A stretch of 64,000 nt of DNA from Apostichopus japonicus (lineage: Eukaryota > Echinodermata > Holothuroidea > Aspidochirotida > Stichopodidae): the NCBI RefSeq assembly GCF_037975245.1, contig NC_092576.1:45872111-45936110 (forward strand), written 5' to 3'. The notes beneath the pieces were generated by a model, which made no database searches, was not told the DNA's origin, and worked only from the letters and a program-made list of their open reading frames with translations. Each line of letters begins with the position of its first letter. Position 1 is the first letter of the stretch. Of this stretch, positions 36,201 through 48,200 are shown piece after piece. Made by a program: the position numbers and the translations under genes.

Positions 36201-39200
36201 TATGTATGTAATAATACCTCAGGCATCTAGAAATAAACACACCAATCTATGCATTTAATTTTTACCTTAGACTTCTGTGAAATAAACACACATCTATGTA
36301 TATAATAATACCTTGATATATTTTTTATTCTACTTTATACTTCATGTCAAGACCAACGTGATAAAATGGAGCCAGCAATTATCGTCAACTCATCAATCTG
36401 ATAAAAGAAATATTGATTTACTTTACCAATAACATTACTTCCAATTAGATTGCACTTTGTGTAGGGGAGAGCGGGGCACGTTGCAACAGGGGTAGGTTGC
36501 AACAGTGCCATTTCCAGGTATATATCAGTGCTATGCCACCTGTGTGTATTGCAACTGATACCACTGTTAACTGCCATGATAGAAGTCACATATTAATCCC
36601 CAGAAGAAAATTGAAGACAAATGTGCTATTTCTGACACTGTGAGTAAATATTTCATTGCTAAACATTTTTCATATTTCTGTGACTGGGTACCCACCCCCG
36701 TCCATCATGATCGGGTCATGAAAAGCCTGATACTTATTGAACAAATTGATCACTGTGGTCACTGAATCTCCCTATTAAAGTAGTAGGCTAGGCTAGGTTT
36801 CCATTGGGAGTACATGGGGGCAAGTTGCAACACACCACATGGGGCACATTGCAACAGTGTTACAACTTGCCCCACTAGTGTTGCAACTTAGCCCCATTGG
36901 TTTTCTTTGTAAATTCTGTTATGAGAACTCATATTGGGAAACTTCCATGGCTTACTTTAAGGCCTACAGCTTCTGTCTGTAGACTGTTGGAGACTGGATT
37001 TGAGGGTTAGTTTGGAAGGTGAACAGCTGCAGGTGTGATAATGTCCATGAGTTCATTGCCGTGCATACTTTTCAGTTTAATTGATTTTTGGTAGGATCCA
37101 AAATGTTCTCAATAGTCCAGGATTAGTGCCAATGCCAAACAGTCAACCTGCAGCAAGTCCATGTGGAACTGACATTCCAGACATTCCTTACCGTCACTTC
37201 AGAGAACAAATTTTGGCATGTTAATGTTTATTCTTGCTTTGTAGCACTCAGAGAAACTGTTTCAAATATTTAATGTTCCTTATAATCTGAAAAATTTCTG
37301 ATCGACTTTCATTTTCTTTTTTAACAGATGAGGAATTATAAGAATAAAACGGAGAGGGGAACAATACCGCCCGAGAGGGCTGCCAATGAACTTTTTGTAG
37401 GTGACCGGTCTTTTTGCTCCATAGCAGAGGACTATGGGCTACATTACTCGACTCTATCAAGGTTTTATAGAAGAATCACGAAAGCATGTGAACTAAATCC
37501 AAAGTGTTCCTTTTCTGAGGTGGGCAGCGGGAATTCCAAGCATCCGCAAGTTTTTTCTGCAAAGGGAGATGAACTGGTAGAGTACATTGTACACTCTGCA
37601 AATATCTACTTTAGAATGTCCCCAAAAGAGATCTGAAAACTGGCCTACGAGTTTGCCATGAAGAACCACAAACCGGTTCCAAAATCTAGGAGTGAAAGAA
37701 AGGTCGAAACTGGTTTGGAGGATTCCTTAATTTAAGAGGCATAGTAACCTGTCGATAAGGACCCCAGAAGCCACCTCACTCTCAAGGGCAACAAGTTTCA
37801 ACAGGCACAATGTGGGCATGTTCTTCGAAAATCTGAGAGGTGTTATCGAGTACACGTTCAGCCCACAAGGCATGTGATTAGACAGGTCTCACAACAGTGC
37901 AGAAGCCATCGAAAGTTGTGACCACCAAGAATGCAAAGCAAGTGGGAGGTATCACTTCAGCTGAGAGGGGCCAGCTAGTCACTGCCCTGTGCACAATCAA
38001 TGATGTTGGTAACAGCATCCCACCAATGTTTGTATTTCCTCGTGTTCGCTTCCACGACCATTTAATTCGTGATGGCCCAGTAGGGAGCATTAGAGCTGCC
38101 CACAAGTCTGGATGGATGAGCCACCTGAAGAATTACTCAAGATGCTCCCAGACCAGACCATTTTGCTGATATTGGACAACCACGATAGCCACATCTCATT
38201 GAGGATCATAGATTATGCCAGAGAGAATGGCAAAGTGATGTTATAATTCCCTCCACATATCACACAGGTTGCAGCCTCTGGATGTTTCAGTGTATGGTCC
38301 GCTGAAGGCACTATACAACGCTGGCTGTGATTCATGGATGAAAGGCAACCCAGGGAAGACAATGACGATATACGACATCCCAGGTGTTCTGAAGGAATGC
38401 TACCCGAGAGCAGTCACCTCGGCAAACATCCTCTCCGGATTCCGCAAGAGTGGGATAGATTCGTTTAATCCGATGTCTTTGATGACGCGGACTTCCTACT
38501 GCACAGGTGACACACCGTCCTGCACCCTAAGATGAGACTGTGGAGGCACCCGACACAGAGGAGGGCATGAAGCAGCTGCAGGGCCATCCCATCCATCAAC
38601 CCAGCAGCAGGGGGTAGGCACCACACAACCCACTGAGCCAAGCTGGACCATGGAGGCTATCTCAAGGTACACCCTGTGCCAGCACCACCGCATCTCCACA
38701 ATGAGATAGAGATCAGAGTGAAACAGAGCCACCTACGACAGAGCCTGCTGGAACCAACACATCTGGAACCAACACATCTTGCCCCCACAGGCAAGTGCAG
38801 GTGCAAGTGGAACTACGGTTCAACAACTGGCCAAGTGACAGTCCTTCCCAACAGGCAGCCATTCAATAGATGGGAATCCCCAGACCATGCCAGTACTCCA
38901 CGAATGCAAGTGACCTCACAGAGTGTCAAGACAAATATGTGAGTCCAAGTGACATAAGGCCCTACCCAAAAGCAGGAGAAAGATCAACTAAGCGAGATGG
39001 GAGGAAGAGAGTGAGTACACGTATTCTTACAGATTCGCCAGCAAGGGCAGATATCGTAATGGCAAAGGAAATGAAACGGAGAAGGGTCAGCCAGAAGGCA
39101 TCGAAGCGTACATTGTTCACCAATGAGAGCAAACAAGCAACAAAGCAACCACACAGAGGAAAGTCATCTGGAGTGGTAGACAACTCCCCTGTGTCATCAG

Positions 39201-42200
39201 ACAGCTCACCTGACGAGGAAGCAACAAAGAAACCGCACAGAGGAGAGTCATCTGGAGTGGTAGACAACTCCCCTGTGTCATCAGACAGCTCATCTGACGA
39301 GGAAGCCACAAAGCAACCACACAGAGGAAAGTCAATTGGAGTGGTAGACAACTCCCCTGTGTCATCAGACAGCTCACCTGAGAAGGAAGCAACAAAGCAA
39401 CCTCACAGAGGAGAGTCATCTGGAGTGGTAGACAACTCCCCTGTGTCATCAGACAGCTCATCTGATGAAGAAGCCACAAAGCAACCGCACAGAGGAAAGT
39501 CATCTGGTGTGGTAGACAACTCCCCTGTGTCATCAGACAGCTCATCCGACGAGAAAGACACAAAGCAACCACACAGAGGAAAGTCATCTGGAGTGGTAGA
39601 CAACTCCCCTGTGTCATCAGACAGCTCATCTGACGAGGAAGCCACAAAGCAACCACAGAGAGAAAGTCATCTGGTGTGGTAGACAACTCCCCTGTGTCAT
39701 CAGACAGCTCATCCGACGAGGAAGACAGCAAGCAACCACAGAGAGGAAAGTCATCTGGAGTGGTAGACAACTCCCCTGTGTCATCAGACAGCTCATCCTA
39801 CGAGGAAGCCACGAAGCAACCACACAGAAGAAAGTCATCTGGTGTGGTAGACAACTCCCCTGTGTCAGCAGACAGCTCATCCGACGAGGAAGCCACAAAG
39901 CAACCACACAGAGGGAAGTCATCTGGTGTGGTAGACAACTCCCCTGTGTCATCAGACAGCTCATCCGACGAGGAAGACACCAAGCAACCACACAGAAGAA
40001 AGTCATCTGGAGTGGTAGACAACTCCCCTGTGTCATCAGACAGCTCATCTGACAACTAAGCCACAAAGCAACCACACAGGGGAAAGTCATCTGGAGTGGT
40101 AGACAACTCCCCTGTGTCATCAGACAGCTCATCCGACGAGGAAGCCACAAAGCAACCACACAGAGGGAAGTCATCTGGTGTGGTAGACAACTCCCCTGTG
40201 TCATCAGACAGCTCATCCGACGAGGAAGACACCAAGCAACCACAGAGAGGAAAGTCATCTGGAGTGGTACACAACTCCCCTGTGTCATCAGACAGCTCAT
40301 CCGACAACTAAGCCACAAAGCAACCACACAGGGGAAAGTCATCTGGTGTGGTAGACAACTCCCCTGTGTCAGCAGACAGCTCATCCAACGAGGAAGCCAC
40401 AAAGCAACCACACAGAGGAATGTCATCTTGTGTGGTAGACAACTTCCAGGCTGGGTCATTCCATGTCAAATCACCCTCTCCAAAGATTCCCAAATTTTTT
40501 GTATGAATGGACCACTTAAAAATAAGCATATTCTAAAAATTTCAGTTGCATTGCATTACAATGGGCCGATTTATCACACTTTGAAATTCCGCAATTTGTC
40601 GCCAACATGGCATTTTGACATTTTCTTGACTTTTGAGGTCTCATTTCTCAGCAATTAAACATTCTACTACCTTTTTATTACAGATGCCTATAGAGTCTAT
40701 CCCATAGAACAAGAAAATAAATAATTAGGCTACAAAAATATTGTCTTGTGGAGTTAGGTCATCTTGAAAGTGTCAAAATATTTGATTTTTTTACTTTTCA
40801 CTAAAAAATGTGCTATTTTTAGTGATGAATTGCTCCTAAACTTTTGCTTCAGGGTACTTGATTATTTAGGTTATTATGTCTAGCACAAACATTACAAAAT
40901 AATGATTACAATGCTTTCCTATAATATTTTTGCAAGTTGTGCAACTCTAAAGTTGCTATTTCATGCTGCAATTCAGCATGAGGTAGGGGTTTTGATGCCA
41001 ATTTTTACCAAAGTAACCATGTTAGAGCTGTCAGGGTTTTATACTTTAATTATAAGTATAAAGTTCTTACACCTAAACAAATTTCAGGGTTCTAGCTGTT
41101 TTCAATATTAATTTATGAAGTTGTTAAGCTGCTCCGATGTACAAAAGTGGTCGTCTTTGACGGCCAATAACTCAAAATGCATCATGTTGAAAAAATCTGA
41201 TAATTTTTTCTGGAAGAGATATAGTACCACCCTGTTTGTACAAAAAATTTCAGGAGGGAGTTTTGCCTTATTTTGAAATAAAAAATCCTCAAAGTTTGGG
41301 ATTTTTACAAAAAACGTTTTTGCCTCTTTTGATGTTCCACGTGTTTTGAGCCCGGGTATGGTACTTCAAGGTCAATACTATTTTCAATGTACTTGTCTGC
41401 TCCTGGTTGAATTCATTTAGTTAGAAGACAATGAATTTCAACCAGTACACACATATGTATGTACAGTGTGTACAGTACATACACTGTACATGGTGTACGG
41501 AGTGCCATGAGTGCCAGAATACTATGATTAAACCTAACACTAATATACACACTGTACATATACACCCAGTACAGTGTATGTACAGTACACACTGTACATA
41601 CATGTATGTACTGGTTGAAATTCATTTTATAGTAAAGTCTTCTAATTCAACCAATTGTATATGTAACTGACAAGTTCTGACAATGTTACTGACAATGTTT
41701 ATAGTTTCCATGTATTCAATTTTCATAGTCACTGACAATGTTTTTAGTTTCCATGTATTGAATCTTTTTATTGACTTGTGTATTCATGAAATAAGTCAAA
41801 CCAGTCGTTCAAAGTTGTCTGTCCATTACTTCTGTAAGTGTAAGCCCATGTTGCAATGTGCCCCACAGTGTGTTGCAACGTGCCCCGACGCGGGGAAAGT
41901 TGCAACACCCAGAACTATGTCATATCAAGTTTTCTATAACCCAGTGAGATGTATCTATGGATACAATCTTCTGTTCACAGATGGGCAAGGTACTCACCTA
42001 ACATATGCCCAAACATCAAAACATCAAACATCAAAAGCGAAAAGTGTTGCAACATGCCTCGCTCTCCCCTACTACTAAGCACACATGTGTGAGTCATCCA
42101 TGGTAGGTCTAAAGCATTGACCAGTGCTGTGGTCTTATACTTACATAGGAATCCATTGCTCCTCTGTGAACCTCCTCAATGGATGCAAGCAGATGAATGG

Positions 42201-45200
42201 ACTGCTGGGTTAACCTTGTACAATCACCTGTAAACTATGAATCATAATGAAATATTGAAGTTTAAAATAAAAGTATGCAAAGTCAAGCATCCCCTAGTAA
42301 AGGCATAAAACATTTCATGTAGTGAATGCACTTATCATCTGAAGCTGATTTAGTCTTAACAGTCATCAGGCAGCTGACTTTGTGAAATTATGAACTATAA
42401 AGAACAACAGAATGAGCAACAGAAAAACAATAGAATGAACAACCACATGTAGGCTATTCACCATACTGTATAATAGAATGAACAACCACATGTAAGCTAT
42501 TCACCATACTGTATAACAGAATGAACAACCACATGTAGGCTATTCACCATACTGTATAATAGAATGAACAACCACATGTAAGCTATTCACCATACTGTAT
42601 AATAGAATGAACAACCACATGTAAGCTATTCACCATACTGTATAATAGAATGAACAACCACATGTAAGCTATTCACCATACTGTATAATAGAATGAACAA
42701 CCACATGTAAGCTATTCACCATACTGTATAATAGAATGAACAACCACATGTAAGCTATTCACCATACTGTATAACAGAATGAACAACTACATGACAGCTA
42801 TTCACCATACTGTATAATAGAATGAACAACCACATGTACGCTATTCACCATACTGTAAAACAGAATGAACAACCACATGTCAGATATTCACCATACTGTA
42901 TAACAGAATGAACAACCACATGTAAGCTATTCACCATACTGTATAACAGAATAAACAACCACATGTCAGATATTCACCATACTGTATAATAGAATGAACA
43001 ACCACATGTAAGCTATTCACCATACTGTATAATAGAATGAACAACCACATGTAAGCTATTCACCATACTGTATAATAGAATGAACAACCACATGTAAGCT
43101 ATTCACCATACTGTATAATAGAATGAACAACCACATGTAAGCTATTCACCATACTGTATAACAGAATGAACAACTACATGACAGCTATTCACCATACTGT
43201 ATAATAGAATGAACAACCACATGTACGCTATTCACCATACTGTAAAACAGAATGAACAACCACATGTCAGATATTCACGATACTGTATAACAGAATGAAC
43301 AACCACATGTAAGCTATTCACCATACTGTATAACAGAATAAACAACCACATGTCAGATATTCACCATACTGTATAATAGAATGAACAACCACATGTCAGA
43401 TATTCACCATACTGTATAATAGAATGAACAACCACATGTAAGTTATTCACCATACTGTATAACAGAATGCATGACTATGTGTCACTATTAGTCAGAATGA
43501 ATAATCCTATAAACAGGAATATTTACTGGACATTCATTGGATGAATTGTCTAATATTACCATAATGCTAAAAGGAAAAGTTTTGACTTACTGCTTCAAAT
43601 ACTGTTAAGGACTTGGCGACGATTTCTGAAGAGCCCTCTATTACCTCTAAAATAACCATATCTTCCTTCCAGTTTAATCTCAGCTTTACCCCGGCAGTAA
43701 CTGCTCGTGAAGCTAAGACTCTGGTACACTGCTTGAGATTAGCAATGGAGGCCAGACCACAGGAATCCTTGAAAGATTGGCAGGAGGATTGAACTTTGTC
43801 ACGAAGTTCAAAAGACTCTCTAAAGGGAGCTATTGCATTCTGTAAAAACAATGGACAGGAAATAACAATGTAATCTACAAGGCTCAAATGAATATTAGTA
43901 TTATGTACAGTAAAAGACTCTTCAATTCCTTACAACCTAGCTGTCTCAACCTTAAAGCTCAGACAGTTGAGAGATCATCACTCTACAAGGATTAAATGTA
44001 TATTAGTATTATGTACTGTAAAAGACTCATCAATTCCTTTCATCCCAGCTGTCTCAACCTTAAAGCTCAGACAGTTGAGAGATCATCACTCTACAAGGAT
44101 TAAATGTATATTAGTATTATGTACTGTAAAAGACTCATCAATTCCTTACAACCCAGCTGTCTCAACCTTAAAGCTCAGACAGTTGAGAGATCATCACTCA
44201 ACAAGGATTAAATGTATATTAGTATTATGTACAGTAAAAGACTCTTCAATTCCTTACAACCCAGCTGTCTCAACCTTAAAGCTCAGACAGTTGAGAGATC
44301 ATCACTCAACAAGGATTAAATGAAAATTACTAATTTTTACTGGTACTAATTACCTTAAATGTCTCGTCAATTCCTTTCACCCCCACCTGTCTCATCCTGA
44401 TTCCTTTCTTTGAGTTTTTCATCCTTTTTACTGACATCCCTCTTCTACTCGGCTTCTGTTAACAGGCAAAAGGTAAACAATCGCCAATAAACAAATAATT
44501 TTATAACATTAACTACTCTACATAGAACATGTCAATAATATGATATCTGTCAAGTAGCTCACTCATCACTCTACATGCACAATATAACTACTCTACATAG
44601 AACATGTCAATAGTATGATATCTGTCAAGTAGCTCACTCATCACTCTACCTGCACAATATAACTACTCTACATAGAACATGTCAATAATATGATATCTGT
44701 CAAGTAGCTCACACATCATTCTACCTGCACAATATAACTACTCTACATAGAACATGTCAATAGTATGATATCTGTCAAGTAGCTCACTCATCACTCTACC
44801 TGCACAATATAACTACTCTACATAGAACATGTCAATAATATGATATCTGTCAAGTAGCTCACACATCACTCTACCTGCACAATATAACTACTCTACATAG
44901 AACATGTCAATAATATGATATCTGTCAAGTAGCTCACACATCACTCTACCTGCACAATATAACTACTCTACATAGAACATGTCAATAATATGATATCTGT
45001 CAAGTAGCTCACACATCACTCTACCTGCACAATATAACTACTCTACATAGAACATGTCAATAATATGATATCTGTCAAGTAGCTCACACATCACTCTACC
45101 TGCACAATATAACTACTCTACATAGAACATGTCAATAGTATGATATCTGTCAAGTAGCTCACACATCACTCTACCTGCACAATATAACTACTCTACATAG

Positions 45201-48200
45201 AACATGTCAATAATATGATATCTGTCAAGTAGCTCACTCATCACTCTACCTGCACAATATAACTACTCTACATAGAACATGTCAATAATATGATATCTGT
45301 CAAGTAGCTCACACATCACTCTACCTGCACAATATAACTACTCTACATAGAACATGTCAATAATATGATATCTGTCAAGTAGCTCACACATCACTCTACC
45401 TGCACAATATAACTACTCTACATAGAACATGTCAATAATATGATATCTGTCAAGTAGCTCACACATCACTCTACCTGCACAATAAAACTACTCTACATAG
45501 AACATGTCAATAATATGATATCTGTCAAGTAGCTCACACATCACTCTACCTGCACAATATAACTACTCTACATAGAACATGTCAATAATATGATATCTGT
45601 CAAGTAGCTCACTCATCACTCTACCTGCACAATATAACTACTCTACATAGAACATGTCAATAATATGATATCTGTCAAGTAGCTCACACATCACTCTACC
45701 TGCACAATATAACTACTCTACATAGAACATGTCAATAATATGATATCTGTCAAGTAGCTCACACATCACTCTACCTGCACAATATAACTACTCTACATAG
45801 AACATGTCAATAGTATGATATCTGTCAAGTAGCTCACTCATCACTCTACCTGCACAATATAACTACTCTACATAGAACATGTCAATAATATGATATCTGT
45901 CAAGTAGCTCACACATCATTCTACCTGCACAATATAACTACTCTACATAGAACATGTCAATAGTATGATATCTGTCAAGTAGCTCACTCATCACTCTACC
46001 TGCACAATATAACTACTCTACATAGAACATGTCAATAATATGATATCTGTCAAGTAGCTCACACATCACTCTACCTGCACAATATAACTACTCTACATAG
46101 AACATGTCAATAATATGATATCTGTCAAGTAGCTCACACATCATTCTACCTGCACAATATAACTACTCTACATAGAACATGTCAATAGTATGATATCTGT
46201 CAAGTAGCTCACTCATCACTCTACCTGCACAATATAACTACTCTACATAGAACATGTCAATAATATGATATCTGTCAAGTAGCTCACACATCACTCTACC
46301 TGCACAATATAACTACTCTACATAGAACATGTCAATAATATGATATCTGTCAAGTAGCTCACACATCACTCTACCTGCACAATATAACTACTCTACATAG
46401 AACATGTCAATAATATGATATCTGTCAAGTAGCTCACTCATCACTCTACCTGCACAATATAACTACTCTACATAGAACATGTCAATAATATGATATCTGT
46501 CAAGTAGCTCACACATCACTCTACCTGCACAATATAACTACTCTACATAGAACATGTCAATAATATGATATCTGTCAAGTAGCTCACACATCATTCTACC
46601 TGCACAATATAACTACTCTACATAGAACATGTCAATAGTATGATATCTGTCAAGTAGCTCACTCATCACTCTACCTGCACAATATAACTACTCTACATAG
46701 AACATGTCAATAATATGATATCTGTCAAGTAGATCACTCATCACTCTACCTGCACAATATAACTACTCTACATAGAACATGTCAATAACATGATATCTGT
46801 CAAGTAGCTCACACATCACTCTACCTGCACAATATAACTACTCTACATAGAACATGTCAATAATATGATATCTGTCAAGTAGCTCACACATCATTCTACC
46901 TGCACAATATAACTACTCTGCATAGAACATGTCAATAATATGATATCTGTCAAGTAGCTCACTCATCACTCTACCTGCACAATATAACTACTCTGCATAG
47001 AACATGTCAATAATATGATATCTGTCAAGTAGCTAACACATCACTCTACCTGTACAATATAACTACTCTACATAGAACATGCCAATAATATGTTATCTGT
47101 CAAGTAGCTCACACATCATTCTACCTGCACAATATAACTACTCTACATAGAACATGTCAATAATATGATATCTGTCAAGTAGCTCACTCATCACTCTACC
47201 TGCACAATATAACTACTCTACATAGAACATGTCAATAATATGATATCTGTCAAGTAGCTCACACATCATTCTACCTGCACAATATAACTACTCTACATAG
47301 AACATGTCAATAATATGATATCTGTCAAGTAGCTCACACATCACTCTACCTGCACAATATAACTACTCTACATAGAACATATCAATAATATGATATCTGT
47401 CAAGTAGCTCACACATCACTCTACCTGCACAATATAACTACTCTACATAGAACATGTCAATAATATGATATCTGTCAAGTAGCTCACTCATCACTCTACC
47501 TGCACAATATAACTACTCTACATAGAACATGTCAATAGTATGATATCTGTCAAGTAGCTCACTCATCACTCTACCTGCACAATAAAACTACTCTACATAA
47601 AACATGTCAATAATATGATATCTGTCAAGTAGCTCACACATCACTCTACCTGCACAATATAACTACTCTGCATAGAACATGTCAATAATATGATATCTGT
47701 CAAGTAGCTCACACATCATTCTACCTGCACAATATAACTACTCTACATAGAACATGTCAATAGTATGATATCTGTCAAGTAGCTCACTCATCACTCTACC
47801 TGCACAATATAACTACTCTACATAGAACATGTCAATAATATGATATCTGTCAAGTAGCTCACTCATCACTCTACCTGCACAATATAACTACTCTACATAG
47901 AACATGTCAATAATATGATATCTGTCAAGTAGCTCACACATCACTCTACCTGCACAATATAACTACTCTGCATAGAACATGTCAATAATATGATATCTGT
48001 CAAGTAGCTCACACATCACTCTACCTACACAATATAACTACTCTACATAGAACATGTCAATAATATGATATCTGTCAAGTAGCTCACACATCATTCTACC
48101 TGCACAATATAACTACTCTACATAGAACATGTCAATTATATGATATCTGTCAAGTAGCTCACACATCACTCTACCTGCACAATATAACTACTCTACATAG

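Larger units (their letters stand above)
36464..42069 (+). mobile_element. Pogo-like (Tc1/mariner) DNA transposon, 5.6 kb, with nested insertions
   Basis: The termini are inverted: the left reads GGGGAGAGCGGGGCACGTTG, and the reverse complement of the right reads GGGGAGAGCGAGGCATGTTG. The dinucleotide TA flanks both sides (36462-36463 and 42070-42071), as expected for the superfamily. Subterminal TTGCAAC / GTTGCAA and GGGGCA motifs recur inside both ends (36484-36505 and 36815-36895 on the left; 41850-41912 and 42047 on the right). It encodes a degraded DDE_1 transposase, then a 28-residue repeat region, then a one-sided element relic and a palindromic element. It sits in the PLCL intron between exons 42145 and 34929 on the opposite strand. 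Confidence 0.88.

Noticed and set aside
35047-36258. Open frames of 393 and 397 codons on both strands encoding perfect 15-residue repeats
   Set aside because: They arise because the 45-bp minisatellite unit is a multiple of three and has no stop in those frames. Both strands are open at once, there is no conserved motif, and the array is intronic.
38962-40529. Minus-strand frames of 129-277 codons
   Set aside because: Shadows of the 84-bp repeat that is coding on the plus strand in the pogo transposase tail.
41413-41670. Cys/Tyr-rich small proteins on both strands
   Set aside because: They are generated by the GTACA/TGTAC palindrome. Mirror-image frames exist on the two strands.
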